Shown: positions 12,316-24,660 of the stretch, piece by piece
Numbering within the stretch: the stretch's first letter is position 1
Layout: each line of letters opens with the position of its first letter
Assembly: GCF_905475395.1 (NCBI RefSeq)
Contig: NC_058342.1
Coordinates: forward strand, 24,090,640 to 24,154,639
DNA length: 64,000 bases
Source of the DNA: Chrysoperla carnea
Lineage: Eukaryota > Arthropoda > Insecta > Neuroptera > Chrysopidae
Direction: 5' to 3'
Position numbers and translations under genes: made by a program
The notes under the pieces: generated by a model
Databases searched by the model: none
Told to the model about the DNA's origin: nothing
The model's input: only the letters and a program-made list of their open reading frames with translations

Positions 12316-12575
12316 GTGAGCCTAAATGGCCGAGCTGTCTAAGACGTTTGCCTTAGACTGTTTGTCCATTTAGACTAAAGTTGCGGGTTCGAATCCAGGC
12401 AGCGACAGTGTGAACAATTTATAATTAATGGGAGTGCAGAATTGATCGCATTGTCGTCGCTTGAATAAGAACGAAGTAACCGACTCAGCCAACATCAAAA
12501 TGTAATTGTAAATATGTTTGTAATTAAATAAATAAAGATTAACAAATAATGATGTAGGTGGCCTCGTTATTGACA
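12316..12575 (+). mobile_element. tRNA-derived SINE, copy 1
   Basis: The tRNA-like head has an A box in AAATGGCCGAGCTGTCTAAG and a B box GGTTCGAATCC, followed by AGGCAGCGACAGTGTGAAC. The body ATAATTAATGGGAGTGCAGA and CATCAAAATGTAATTGTAAA matches the copies at 16993 and 40015. The head resembles a class II tRNA, with TGGCCGAGCGGTCTAAGG as in tRNA-Leu. The 3' end is diverged near GGTGGCCTCG and no TSD is visible, so the right boundary is approximate. Confidence 0.8.
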
Positions 12576-12599
12576 GTTTGTCAGTCAGACTTCCTACAA

Positions 12600-13980
12600 T
12601 TTATTCCCAAAAAGTATTTCAAACTTTCTGAGGTATCAACTAAAACAAAATTTTCAAGTTATTCTGGAAAAACCGTTTTTCGTGTACTTTGCGCACTAAG
12701 CCAAATGAAACTCCAGTAATTTTTAACCGATTTTCGATTGATTAACGATTTTGAAAACATTTCTACAACAATTAGGACATTTTATAAAATTTATCTAAGA
12801 TTTACCCATTTTATTCATGTTTTTTACAGTTTGACGTCTTCTTTATGTAATAAATCCTCAGGAATAATTTTCTTACAGTTATTATCAAAGTACATTCTAC
12901 CTCGAGTAAAAAATGATACAAGTTATCAAAATCGGTTGAAAAATGTTCAAGTTACAACGGTTTTTGTAAACAAGAAAATTTGACTCTTATAATGATATCG
13001 ATGTCGTGCCATGTCAGCATTGTGCATATAAAGACCCGGAAAAATCCATCATTGAGCATGATTAATTTTCCCAAGAAAATTTTTTGCAGGATCACGTTTG
13101 AAACATGCTCCTGAACATAAAAGTCGGTGGGTAACCCGGTAGGATTATGTTTAAACTAATGTTTTTAAACAAAAATGTAATATTGACCGAATCGCTTCCA
13201 AAAAAGTTGTATCATAAAGTTGAGGTCAAAAGTAACAAAACATTTTTCACTAGACCCTAATTTTCGAGAAAAATTCTTAAAATTTGAGTTTTTTCAAAAA
13301 TTTTCATTCCTCAAAAAGTCTATGATAAAATCAGATTTTTAATATGTATAAAATTTTTATTTGTAGGTTATATTTTTAACTTAATTGTAAAGCGAGCGCG
13401 CGAAAAACCACCCAAAAATAACGATATTCTGTTCTATAAATGCTAGAAAGATGGGATTTTCAAAAATCAGCTCAAAATAAAGTCAAATTAACAGAAAAGT
13501 TCGAAAAATTTCATTTTCCACAACGCAACCCCCCGGAAATTCGGAAAAACGACATAACACGGCATCGCTATCATGATGAGAATTAAATTTTCTTGTTTAC
13601 AAAAAGCGATGTAACTTAAACATTTTTCAACCGATTTTGATAACCCGTAGCATCTTTTACTCGAGATAGAATGTACTTTGATAATAACTGCATGAAAGTA
13701 ATTGTTCTTGAGGATTTGTTAAATAAAAAAGACGTAAAACTGCAAAAAACATGAAAAAAATGGGTAAATCTTAGATAACTTTCATAAAATGTCCTACTTT
13801 TTCTAAAGCATAAATATATATATTCCGAAAGCTCAATGTTTCTAGTTTTCATTGTTAAGAAATCGAAAATCGGTAAAAAATTTACGAAGTTACAATTGTT
13901 TAAGTGCGCGGAGTATACGAAAAACAACTTTCCACAATAACTTAAAAATTTGGGGATGTTAGACAATTTTGAAACACATT
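12600..13980. mobile_element. Large inverted repeat, about 400-bp arms (family H)
   Basis: The left arm (about 12620-13020) and right arm (about 13555-13970) are imperfect reverse complements. For example, ATTTTCTTGTTTACAAAAA on the right pairs with TTTTTGTAAACAAGAAAATT on the left, and CAACCGATTTTGATAAC pairs with TTATCAAAATCGGTTG. The spacer of about 530 bp contains GGTGGGTAACCCGGTAGGAT, a block repeated at 14763. The frames 12738-12983 (+) and 13616-13966 (-) are the same frame in the two arms. This suggests a foldback-type DNA element or a former coding segment duplicated in inverted orientation. Confidence 0.65.
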
Positions 13981-14639
13981 TTCATGATGTACTCACCAAG
14001 ACACTAGGTCCTTTAAAAAGTACAAAATCACTGTAGTACGATGAAATCATTCAGTTCAGTGTCTATACAAATACAAGTAAAAAAAAAACGATTTAAAAAG
14101 AAACAGTTTAAATATCTGCCAACGAGTTTTTAAAACTAAAAAATGCAAATTTATTTGGACGTAAGATATATAACGCGCGATATAGGTACTTGTTTACAAG
14201 TGTTACTAATTCTTTAGCACCAAAACAAAAAAAATAATATAATTTGAACTACTGTATTTTAAACATCGTACAATGGGGTTTAAATAGCTATGTATATTAC
14301 CTTCTCAACCCACGCAACTACCATAAGGGTTGAAATTGAGTGAGAGAGGGGGGCTAAGTGTTGGTGTCACAACTAATGGTACAATAAGGAAATTTGCAAG
14401 TATGATTTTTTTTTTATGTTAGATACTATGACCCGACCTTTAACATTTCGACTTTATATTTCTTTTTTTTTCGAGGGAGTTTTAAGAAAATTTATTCATT
14501 CTAGCTTTTTTTTGTCACCAGTGTGTTCTTTTAAAATATAATTATAGACTTTTTAAAATTGACTTAGGTACGATAATAAATCGAACATTTTTTTTTACCT
14601 CCGTGTATTCACATACTTTTTACAATGTGGGGCTAAAAG

Positions 14640-15000
14640 TAGTTTTGCGAAAAATTTTGTAAAATGTAGTTATTAACGACATAAATAGTCCCGGCAAAAT
14701 CCATCATTGAGCTAGATTAATTTTCGTATGGAAAAATTTTGTAGGATAAAAGTGAAAGCTGCCGGTGGGTAACCCGGTAGGATATTGTTTAAACAAATTT
14801 TTTTTAAACGAATTAGTAATATTGACCGATTCGCTTCGGATTTTCTGTTCTATACATACTAAAAAGATGGGATTTTTACCAATCGACTTGAAATAAAGTT
14901 TAATTAACAGAAAAGTTCGAAAAAAAGTTCATTTTCCACAAAGCGATCCTCCGGAAATTGAAAAAAAGGTTTTTGCGATATTTCAGGGGTTGTCTTGTGG
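14640..15000 (+). repeat. Family H spacer segment, second copy with deletion
   Basis: Matches the spacer at about 13030-13540 with shared blocks AAAATCCATCATTGAGC, GGTGGGTAACCCGGTAGGAT, TAATATTGACCGA and AACAGAAAAGTTCGAAAAA. It lacks the roughly 210-bp middle section, so it derives from a rearranged or internally deleted element. Confidence 0.65.
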
Positions 15001-16794
15001 AAAATTTCTAACTATACACGGTAAGTAATTTTTTGTGGATTTCACTATGTCAGTATCGGTGGGAATGTCGTTTTGATTTGACCATAAAGGGAATAGTAAC
15101 AATAGCAATAGTTTTTGCGGACGTGTCAATGCAGTATGAGCGCCAGATCTATACTAGTTAGCGATAACACAATGTACCAAGCCCGCATTGTAGTAAACGC
15201 CCTACATTTCTTACCGTGCGGACAATAAGTGAATGTTTTTAATAGCTGAAAGTTATATTGTGAGGAAAATTAATGTTTTGTAAAGAAAAATTTAAGTTTG
15301 AACGTCATTTTATTCTAAACTAAAAGCTCTAGAGGTCTGGTTTTTAGTCGAACTTTACTTCTGTATGTTTCGTAACGGTTTTAATTCTCTAGAAATGTCA
15401 CCATTATTTTCTTAAATCCTGCATTTTCGCACAAAATTACAACATCTTCTTTGACTTAGAAAAATTTCGCACAAAATTGTTAGATGTTCAAGTTCTAAAT
15501 CGTTATTCCTAACAACACTAACATAAGCAACAACATATACGTAGCTATATCAAATTTATATGGATTACCTGTGTGGTTTTTGCTAAAAGTAGATATTATT
15601 CAGTTTTTATTGTAATAATATCGATACAATGTTTTTACGTCCAAGGAAATATTAAATTTTTTGGAAAAAAAACTGAGTAGTGTGATTTGTAGTTCGAATC
15701 GAATTTGTATACGGAGGCTATGTAATACTTATATATTGTCTTAAGGGATATAAGAAAATTTTAAAATAAGGGTAGTTATTTTTTTCTTTCCCTTAAGAAA
15801 ATATATGTGAAGAGAGTATATTATGATTGATATCGTATGCTTTGTAAAGCTTAGAAATAGAATAATTTGAAAAAAAGTAATGAAGTCAACGTTTGAGGGG
15901 TAAATTATTGATTCATTACATAAAAATTGGTTTTGTTTCGAAAATTTTTATTTATCGAGATATCTTGAATTTTCTTAAGGAATTGGAGAATTGACTTGTT
16001 AAATCAAATTCGTTATTAAATCGACAGTCTAAATTAGATATATCGAAAAATCGACAAAAACTATTACGACCGATTGGTCGTACAAAATGAATTCAAATAT
16101 TAATACATATGGGAACATATCGTTTAAAACAACAGTGAATAAAACAACAATATCGGTTGTAGCGACCTTCATTGTTATCCGTCATCTATAACGACCAAAA
16201 TATTGGCACTGTGTGTAAGTTTTATTTCAGGCTGTTTTTATGCACTGAGAAAATTATGAAATCGTGACAGCTCCGCAATTGTCAATTTCGAAGTTGAGTC
16301 AATAGAATTATAATTAGACAAGTCTGTCGGAATCAAAGTAACTATGTAGCTTCTTTTAGAGTTAAGTTTTAGATGGAGTTGATTCCACTAAATTTGAATT
16401 GGATAAATGAATTTCATTTTGTTACAACAAAATAAATAGTACAATTAATACATCTTTAATAATTGACCTGAAACTTTTTAAATTTCAATCAATTTGTTTT
16501 AAAATTTATTGAAAATATTAAATAAAATATAAAAACTATAATTTCAGGTTCCCTTAATTTCGATATAACTGATTTTGACAGCAGTTATAATAGAGTTTCT
16601 AATATACTTAATACTATAAACACCCCGAAAACATTTAACGCATTATAAATTCGTTTCCAATTAAACTTGATCGCTAACAATAATAGTATTACAATTTTCA
16701 TGTAAATTTTTTTTTAAAATTTTTAAATACAAGTTTTTAGAGAAAGGGCCCTTATAAGATGAAAGGGGAAAAAATAAATTGCAGAAAATTAAAT
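15001..16794. other. AT-rich stretch without recognised gene
   Basis: Nothing with coding character, and no RNA gene or shared repeat, was identified. Confidence 0.5.
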
Positions 16795-17275
16795 TTTTAG
16801 GTAAACGATTTCTACCAGTATAAATCCGGACTCCAGTGTGAAATGAAACCTCAAAATTTATCCCTAGATTCACGCCTGTTTCAGATAAATTTACGGTTAA
16901 ATAAGTTTAATTTTAAAATAAAAAATAAATTTTGCGTTTTTTCTCCTATATTTTTACTTGAACATAGAGTTCTTACTTTTCCTATTCTCCATGGACTGTT
17001 TGTCCATTTAGACTTAGGTTGTGGGTTCGAATCCAGGCAGCGGCAGTGTGAACAATTTATATTTAATGGGAGTGCAGAATTGATCACATTGTCGTCGCTT
17101 GGATAAGAACGAAGTAACCGACTCCACCCACATCAAAATGTAATTGTAAATATGTTTGTAATTAGGCGTATATGTCAGAGAAACGGAGGTTAAAACTCCA
17201 TTATTATTATTATTATTAAATTATTCTCCATAAATCAACTTGCCCCCCTATTTGCCATCGACTGACCCCCTTGAG
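16795..17275 (+). repeat. Family I repeat, copy 2, 3' part, split by a SINE
   Basis: TCCCTAGATTCACGCCTGTT, ATTTTTACTTGAACATAGAG and TTCCTATTCTCCATG match the 3' portion of the copy at 9290-10060. After the SINE the repeat resumes with ATAAATCAACTTGCCCCCC. Only the 3' part is present. Confidence 0.7.
16993..17221 (+). mobile_element. 5'-truncated SINE copy with 10-bp TSD
   Basis: Flanked by TATTCTCCAT on both sides (16983-16992 and 17222-17231), so insertion into family I is directly visible. The A box is absent, and the copy starts just upstream of the B box GGTTCGAATCC. The body and a (ATT)n tail at about 17199-17221 follow. 5' truncation, a 3' simple tail and a TSD are the marks of target-primed reverse transcription by a LINE. 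The frames 16843-17106 (+) and 16881-17087 (-) are chance frames across it. Confidence 0.88.
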
Positions 17276-18054
17276 ATATCTTACTTCAAATTTTATCTGA
17301 TCACCATTTATCGATCTTAATTGCAAAATAAATATGCTCAGATGAAGATATAAATATTGAATGCTAGAGTATATAGAAATTAACTTCAAAGATAATATTT
17401 CTCCATTAGTCGTGCATTCAACCTAATTTTAGAAAAAAAATCATAAATCTAGTTATAAAGTTCTTCGAATTCAATAATGAATGAATAAATATAAAAATAT
17501 TGAAAGATTTTTATTGAAAAAATCAGGTGTAAACGCCACATAACTTCTATATATAGATTAGAAAGAATCTGTATTTAATGTAATCTGGTTCGAGTGTATT
17601 TGTTTCAATTCTCTTTAATTAAGATTACTAGACAAGATATTTGTCAATATTTAGTTTACGCCTGTATGTAACATATTATATCAAAATATAGTCGAATAGA
17701 CCATGATGTAAATATCGTGTGCATGATTGAATGTAAACAACAACAATAAGTAATAATTAAGTATACCTTCTTCTGATTTTACGATTACAGTACTGATAAT
17801 ATGTAGATGGAAGTAATAAAACTTTTACAAAAATGGAAAACAAGTAATTCAACTTATGATTTTGTAATATTAAAACTGTCATATATTATTACTATTATTG
17901 AAATGTGTGAAATATTTTACGAATTACAAGTTATTTTATAGTTTAAAGTTTAAATTAAGTAAGTATTGTTTAGTGCCTTAGTGGCTTAGGATTCCGTATC
18001 AAAGTTAAAAGTGAAAACTTCAAGTATCATACATCGTTTTATCAAAAACCACAG
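17276..18054. other. AT-rich stretch without recognised gene
   Basis: No frame, RNA gene or shared repeat recognised. Confidence 0.5.
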
Positions 18055-18575
18055 GAGAAAGTGGTCTATAATGATCCCTCAGGGGAAAATGATCCTTCAT
18101 TGTTTAAAGTAAACCATTAAAGCCTTCTAGTATATTTATCGATAGATGGCTTTCACGGGATCAAATTAATCGTTCAACAAAGACTTTATGGTATAACCTA
18201 ATTTGTGTTTCGTAAAAAAAAATTATTAATTTTATCTTATGATTTATAGTAAGACAAATTTCAACGTGAAATATTAGAACACATTTTCATAGTCGTATAA
18301 TAAATTTTAAGGTCAGTTTTTATGACGATATTCAAATTTGTCGTTACAGGAAAATGATCCCCTTTTTATAAGCTAAAATGATCCCTATTTTGTGTATAAG
18401 ATTATAACAGATAAAATAATCACCCTTCATGTAACGAGTCTTGAATGTGGTCATTTAGATGATTTTACCAGTGATTTTTTGGTTTTTATACTATTCGTTG
18501 ATGCAATGTAAAAGAACAATTAATATTTTATGTGACCTGTTTGGTGAAAAATTCAATGGGAGCATTTTACCCACT
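18055..18575 (-). repeat. Family E repeat, copy 2
   Basis: Reverse orientation relative to copy 1. Shared landmarks on this strand are TTGATGCAATGTAAAAGAAC, ATATTCAAATTTGTCGTTAC and two AAAATGATCC(C/T) motifs. The AACAGAAGCCAAGAG segment of copy 1 is missing here. Confidence 0.65.
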
Positions 18576-19759
18576 ATCCTCATCCAACACGTTTAACAAC
18601 CGACACCCGACGTACGAAATTGTAGAACTTTATGAAAGCTTATGGTTAGCATTACCAGTTTGATTCAGAACTGATCGATTTTTTTACCTTTCTAAAAATT
18701 TATATAAGCAATAAAAATAATTGTATTGAATAATTTTAATTCTGTTCATAAAAAATTATATATATTTTCTTCTAAAGATTGTTTCAAACAATTCATAATT
18801 AAATGCTTTCTTTAATTTCATTTTTATCTAAGTCGGATTTGAATGCGGTTTTCTGCATTCGGTTCGTTAAAGCGTCAGACAATTTTTTGTAAGTGCACAT
18901 CTTGACCTAGGTTTTTCAAGTTTAATGAATAGCTCACTCTACTCCATAACGGGTAATCGATAGGTGGATACTTTAAATTAGAAAGTTGATTGATTAAAAA
19001 TGTAACATTTTTTTTTTCGAAACATTTTTCGGCAAACCGTACAGTTTAGACAAAAACTGGCTAATAAGTTTTACCCAAAAAATCAGGGTGAGGTTTTAAT
19101 TGAACTTGAAACCTTAGATCGAATTCGATGCCGGTACGTCAACTGAAAAAAGACAAACTGAATATAAGCATGTTTTTATAGACATGACTGTTGACGCTTT
19201 GAAGGTTGACTCTTTTAACTATTTTCAACTGTTATATGTTACAACTGTTGCAAGTTCTAAACTAAATAGTTTGAATATGACTTTATATCACATTCTTTTT
19301 ACAAAAAATAATCAATTTCAAATTAAATCAATATTTTTCAAATTAATTTATTAGACATTTAGGTAATTTATTAAAATTTTTTTTAATTTATTTGAAATTT
19401 TTTTCAATCAAAAGTGAAATTTTAAGGTGTATTATTAAGGTTGGTTTATGAATTATCGACTGATCTTATTTAAAATTTACATTTTTTTCGAATTAATTAA
19501 AAATCCACATTTTTTTAACGTTTTTATGACATCTGGTATGAATTTTCACATAATTTTAAAGGTTTCTTATTCTTGCAATGTTGTAATTTCAAGACAATGT
19601 TTAAACAAATTGTAAAGATTTACTATTTTGGATTGGATAAATAATTTTTTAAATTTTATTCATTTTATTTTATTTTTGTAATGTTGACTATTTTCGTGTT
19701 AAAAGGTAGTATGTCCGTTAAAGCCAAGTCTTAAAAAACATGCTTTAATGCTCCATTCA
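18576..19759. other. AT-rich stretch, one short shared patch
   Basis: No gene seen. The patch around 18832-18880 (GGATTTGAATGCGGTTTTC followed by TGCATTCGGTTCGTTA) recurs near 41635-41670, so both are remnants of one repeat. On the minus strand it encodes a short peptide TNRMxKTAFKS in both copies. This may be an old coding relic, but no family is recognised. Confidence 0.45.
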
Positions 19760-20070
19760 AATTGAAAATATATATTTTTTGTAATTTGTGTCCACACTCC
19801 ATGCTCATACATCCTTAGGTTTTATTTGTTTTCAATATTTTATGAAGGTTTTAAATTTAATTTAAATAGCCTTTTTTTCCACCGACTAGTTTTGGAGAAA
19901 TCTATGAAAACATACCATATGCTTACTTTTGAAGTCATTTATTTATTTAAATAATCAGGCAACCCCCTCCTCTAAAATTTTCAGAATTGATTCAGATTTA
20001 GTCCTTCATATTTTTTTTAAATCAATCCTTTTATCCAAAATTACCCTGGCGCTCGTACATCCTTAAATCG
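19760..20070. repeat. Family D fragment, copy 3
   Basis: Corresponds to the right half of copy 1. It has ATGCTCATACATCCTTAGG at the left, then ATAATCAGGCAACCCCCTCC and the terminal TGGCGCTCGTACATCCTTAA. The internal terminus-like block followed by the true right end suggests this half behaves as a unit. Confidence 0.65.
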
Positions 20071-20787
20071 CATATAAAATAGTACATTTTATAGAAAAAT
20101 TGATTTTCGAAAGTATTACCATAAAACTTAAATATTTGGCCTAAATTAATTAAAAAAAAAAAGGTTAGAGACTATCTGGTCTAAAATTTCGCTTCATCGG
20201 ATTTGTTTTGAGAGGACATAAGAAATATAAGAAACGGTAAAAAAACCTAGTTTTTACTCAGATTTGCTTTGATTTTCTTTGGTTGAATGATTGATTACGA
20301 ACATGTTCAATTTTGTAAGTTCATTTTGAGCTTTTATCTTCTGTCTATTTTTTAAAATATTCAGTGTGACTTACAGTCAATTTGCTATAAAAAATACAAT
20401 TCCAAAGAAATGAAAATATACAACAAGATAAAAATCACTGTATTAGTAATTAATTATAAATATTAGTTTTGTGGTACGCTACCTTGCATGTTTAGTGTAA
20501 TTAGTTTCTTTTAATTGTTTTTTTTCCTCGCTCTATACTTTTACATTTTTGTGCGTTAGTAATTCTGAAAATTTAAAGTATTAATTTCTTGATTAATATT
20601 AATCAAGAAGTCAAATAAAAGAAACTCAAGTTTTATTGTTAAAACAATTAAATATTAAGGTAAGCAACTTTAACTCTATACTTTATGAATTAATTGTAAT
20701 ATTAGTTTAAAAAAGACTTACTTCTGATTTAATAGTCAACCCAATATGTGCGTGTGCGTACATTACTCTCATTTGGCTTGATCAAGA
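20071..20787. other. AT-rich stretch without recognised gene
   Basis: No gene. A short palindrome, TTCTTGATTAATATTAATCAAGAA, lies near 20586-20609. Confidence 0.5.
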
Positions 20788-20789
20788 TA

Positions 20790-21214
20790 CAGTGCAACCT
20801 CGATATAACAAATCTGAATGGAACCAGTAAATATTCGTTATATCAAGTAATTCATTAAACTGAGGTTTGTAATATTGAGGTTAAGTTGGTCTAAAATTCG
20901 TTATAAAGAGGAAAAAAGTGTCGGAACCTCTCGCGACATGAATGACATACTATGGAGCATACTAACTGTCATATATTGGTGGAACTTTATACGTTATATA
21001 AAGGTTTTGAATTGACGAATTTCGTTATTTAGAGGTATTTAAATTTTTTATTATAGTTGAAAATTCGTTATAAAGAGACTGTTCGCAAAAAATATTCGAA
21101 ATGTAGAGGTATATTTTATATATTGACTCTTATGGACAATTCAAGGGGATTGCGAAAAATTTGTTAAATCGAGAAATTCGTTATATTGAGGTTCGGTATA
21201 TTAAGGTTGCACTG
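20790..21214. mobile_element. 425-bp pogo/Tigger-like MITE with TA target duplication
   Basis: The left end CAGTGCAACCTCGATATAAC and the right end, reading CAGTGCAACCTTAATATACC on the other strand, are TIRs flanked by TA (20788-20789 and 21215-21216). CAGT-starting TIRs with ACCTCGATA and a TA TSD are characteristic of pogo/Tigger members of the Tc1-mariner superfamily. The interior repeats TTCGTTATA(A/T) several times with AGAG spacing, so sub-terminal motif arrays are present. No transposase. Confidence 0.85.
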
Positions 21215-21216
21215 TA

Positions 21217-22555
21217 TTTATTATGACATAACATAAAATTTCCTTGTTCTTACTTTAAATTATCTCTATTATGTTTAACTTATTCTGATAACTCACAACT
21301 ACTTTTTTTAAATGAAAAACATAAACTTTGGATAAAAAATATAAATTGACAGATTTAAAATTATTTTCAAAATATTCTCCAAATTCATGGCAAGCTGATC
21401 GATTAAAAAAGTTTCCTAGGTAACACATCGTCGGATTTTGGGGTAATTTTAAATTGTTGCACATTTTTTAGTTTTACTTCCCAACTAGCAAACAAATTAT
21501 GACGTGCGATAGGGACATAATTCCAAAAAAACTTCTACTTCGAGCGCCAAGGCAATTTTATTCTTAGTTTAAGATGTCGTAGCTTCATGAATTTAAACGA
21601 AAAATAAGAATAACATTTTGTTATATCTGCCTTGATTTTCGAATTATCAAAGGTTATTCAACTCCCCCTTACCCCCTACCCAACTAAAATTTGGTAATTT
21701 CGCTTCTTCGGATTTGTTTGGAGAAGACATAAGTATAAGAAACGACAAAAAAAAAAATCGGAAAAATTTGCCCAACGACGTATGTCTTATAACCTGTTCT
21801 ATAAGTGATTTAATAAAACATAAAGGAAATCAAATAAAAAAACCAATGAATATACTTATTTCGATCGAACAACCTTGAAAAAAGAAATAATTCGAAACAA
21901 AAACAGAGTAAAAGATAAGGGGTTGTAGTGTATAATGTAAATACATATACATACATATACAAAGTTCAACAGCTATTCATCAATCCCCGGAGAGAATGGC
22001 AGCAATTTCCGGAGCATGTCACTTTGAGCCCGGAACTTAGAGATCTGTTGATATTGATAACAGTGGTGTTTGCTTTTAGTTGTTATAAATATGAGGAAAA
22101 GAATTTACTTCAATTCAGTTGGCAACACTTCACAGTGACAATTTGAATCTTATAGAACGTCATCGAATACACATGCAACCCCTTTTTCTAACTTACAAAT
22201 GTTTATTAAGAATGTGTAATGTATATACATGGATATTAAGGGATCATCTCGAATATACTAAACCATTCTAGATATTGAAGAAGGGTAGAAGAAATTAAAC
22301 TATTTACGTATTGTTACTTTTAGTCACCTTTGCTTATTGTTAATGTTTCTCAATAATCATATTTTTATATAGGTGATTTTTTTTCGGATCCCCAAAATTT
22401 TTTTGATTTTTCTGTGGATATGATTTTTGGGATATAGGTACAGATAAGCGCCATCTAGCTATTAGTTCCGAAAATGATTTGACTGGACATTTCTACCGTA
22501 AAGCCATCTCCCCCGGACTTACAAATGTTTTGAAAATAATTTTTACATATAAACC
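21217..22555. other. Sparse stretch with a family D fragment
   Basis: 21535-21680 is a diverged family D left end (CGAGCGCCAAGGCAATTTTA, then TTCATGAATTTAAACGAAAA). The plus frame at 21928-22146 includes a less AT-rich patch at about 21978-22060 with the text REWQQFPEHVTLSPELRDLL, which is protein-like, but I see no supporting splice sites or homologue. A CTCF-like 11-mer lies at 22448-22458. Confidence 0.4.
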
Positions 22556-22905
22556 TTTTATACCATGTATACATGGTATATACAAGGTATACTTAGTTTA
22601 GTCCCAAGTTTGTAAGAAATATTCATGCTACGCACAAAATTTTGGTATAGGTGTTTATAAAATTACCTAATTGATCTATTTCCGGTTGTCCAATTGTGCG
22701 TAAATAACTTTGTTTTAACCTGAGGGTCCAAATAATGGCAAAAATATAATTTCCTTTTTCTCAAAAACTTTAATAGAAGGTGATTTGTAGGTAGCATCAT
22801 TGATTCTAATTTCAAAACCCATTCTATAATATTAAGAGGGTTACAGGAGTAAACTTTTGGGAAAAAATTTTTGGTTTAAAAATTCGTGAGTACTTTTAAC
22901 CATTT
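22556..22905 (-). repeat. Family A/I fragment
   Basis: Reverse-oriented 3' end (TACCATGTATACATGGTAT, then TTAGTCCCAAGTTTGTAA and CACCTATACCAAAATTTTGT on the minus strand). It then passes into family I-like text (AGAATCAATGATGCTACCTA on the minus strand). The 5' part of A is replaced by I sequence, supporting a shared origin of the two. Confidence 0.65.
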
Positions 22906-23560
22906 TTAACCGACTAAAAACAAAAACGGAGGAGGTTATCAATTCGACTGTATTTTTTTTTTTTAATGTTTGTCACCTCAGAACTTTTGACTGGGTGAAC
23001 CGATTTTGAGGATTCTTTATCTATTTGAAAGCTGATTCTTCCCGTGTAGTCCCATTTCATTTTAGCCTAGATCTGACAACGGCATCCATAAGAAAACCAC
23101 AAAAGTCTTAAATTTGCATTAATTATGCACGACAAGATAACGAATAAGTCAATATCACGCCAACCGATTTCGATGATTCTTTTTTTAGTGATAAATTACT
23201 TCAGATTCACTAAAAATCACAAAATAAAAAAAACTTTACAAAAAGAAAACCGACTTCAAAAGAAAAACTTTTCCAAAGAAATTAAAATGCACTAAAAAGT
23301 AAAAAAATAACGATAATATAATGTAGTTAAAATTATTGTTATTTTTGGAGTCGTTGTCAGTCAAGTTAATGTAGCAAACTGTTCTGTTAGAGTTGTTTCC
23401 TTGGCTGACACCGACTCCAAAAATAACAATAATTTTAATTACATTATATTAAGTATCGTTATTTTTTTACTTTTTAGTGCATATTAATTTGTTTTGGAAA
23501 AGTTTTTCTTTTGAAGTCGGTTTTCTTTTTGTTAAAAGTTTTTTTTATTGTGAATCTCTT
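22906..23560 (+). mobile_element. Family B hairpin element, copy 1
   Basis: Begins CCGACTAAAAACAAAAACGG and ends TTTTGAAGTCGGTTTTC, a degraded TIR pair (consensus CCGACTTCAAA/TTTGAAGTCGG). The left part carries GGAGGAGGTTATCAATTCGA and GGGTGAACCGATTTTGA. The right part is a long hairpin with arms at about 23229-23362 and 23404-23550 and a loop of about 45 bp. The loop orientation agrees with copy 3 and is inverted relative to copy 2. Similar GGAGGAGGTTATCAATTCG repeats are, from memory, common in insect genomes. I cannot assign the superfamily. Confidence 0.75.
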
Positions 23561-24389
23561 GAGGGAGTCTCCCTATCTGCCTTCCTTTGACGACGCCCAT
23601 GATAAAAATGTATATTTTGTAATATCGACACTGTTTATAAGTAATTTAAAAATGATTTAATAAAATTCCAAAACCAATTGGTTCATTCCAAAAAAAAAAC
23701 AACATAATAACACTTTTTTCGTCAGAGACGGGCGAGGGACAATTTTTTTTATTAAATACAAAAAAAAAACCTAACATATTCTTTTCGGTCCAGTGATTGT
23801 AAGACAAAAAAGAAGTCAATTTTTCAAAAATTTACGTTGGATTAAAAAAATATTGCAAGTCATTTTCATTTGATAAGATATTTTTTTTTTATTAAACATT
23901 ACTCTACACAAAACCAGTGGTTCTTAAACTAAATCACAATTGTTTCCAAAAAAAAAAAACAAATGAAAGGAAAAAAAATCAAATATATCAACGACTTTCA
24001 TGTTATTTTTGAAATAATTTTTTTTTTTTGGATCAATTATTTAACAAGAGAACAATGGGTTCAGAAGAACGTACTGGATTTTTTTTTTTAAATACAATTG
24101 AAAAATTTTATTGAATCAGTTTTTCGATCCTAATTGATAGACATACAACGTACTAGTAATTACATTTTGGAAACTGGAAACACAATTGAAATAATTTCTT
24201 TTAGCAACCTGCAGATTGCTACAATTTTTTTTGTCTTTTTGTTTTCGTTCAGTTTTGGTTTCGTTGATAAAAATTCACCAAATACAGAAAATTAAATTCT
24301 CGAAATATTTTGTTCAATTATTTTTATTAGTATTTATTCGTAGATCAGATTTTTGCACTTGTTTTCGATTAAAACAAAATTTTTTTTAA
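23561..24389. other. AT-rich, T/A-run-rich stretch
   Basis: Many A or T runs of 8-12 bases. No frame or RNA gene. Confidence 0.5.
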
Positions 24390-24660
24390 AGAAAACAAAC
24401 AATTGGCTGAGTTAATTGTTGAAATAACATGTATAGACAGTGTTGATGACGCAATCGTTTGTTTTTTTGACGTCACGTAAATAAAGAAAGATATCCACTC
24501 TTAAATAGACACACACACATAACTGATATTCCCATATTAATACATACTATAAAATTGGCAACTTATTAGCGCCGTCGGGGGTAAACAGTGATGTTCACAA
24601 AAAATGTTTCAAACAAAAGTTGTTTATTTCTTTATAAGGAACATTTTTTAAATTTAACTA
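24390..24660 (+). repeat. Family A 5' half
   Basis: Contains ACAAACAATTGGCTGAGTTA, the GGGTAAACAGTGATGTTCAC palindrome region and AAATGTTTCAAACAAAAGTT. It stops after GGAACATTTTTTAAATTTAA. The frame starting at 24588 is accidental. Confidence 0.7.

Noticed and set aside
12316..12403. Functional tRNA-Leu gene
   Set aside because: The acceptor stem is not closed and the sequence continues into a SINE body shared by other copies.
13616..13966. 116-codon minus-strand frame
   Set aside because: It lies in one arm of the inverted repeat and is matched by a broken frame in the other arm. Composition is low-complexity and no domain is seen.
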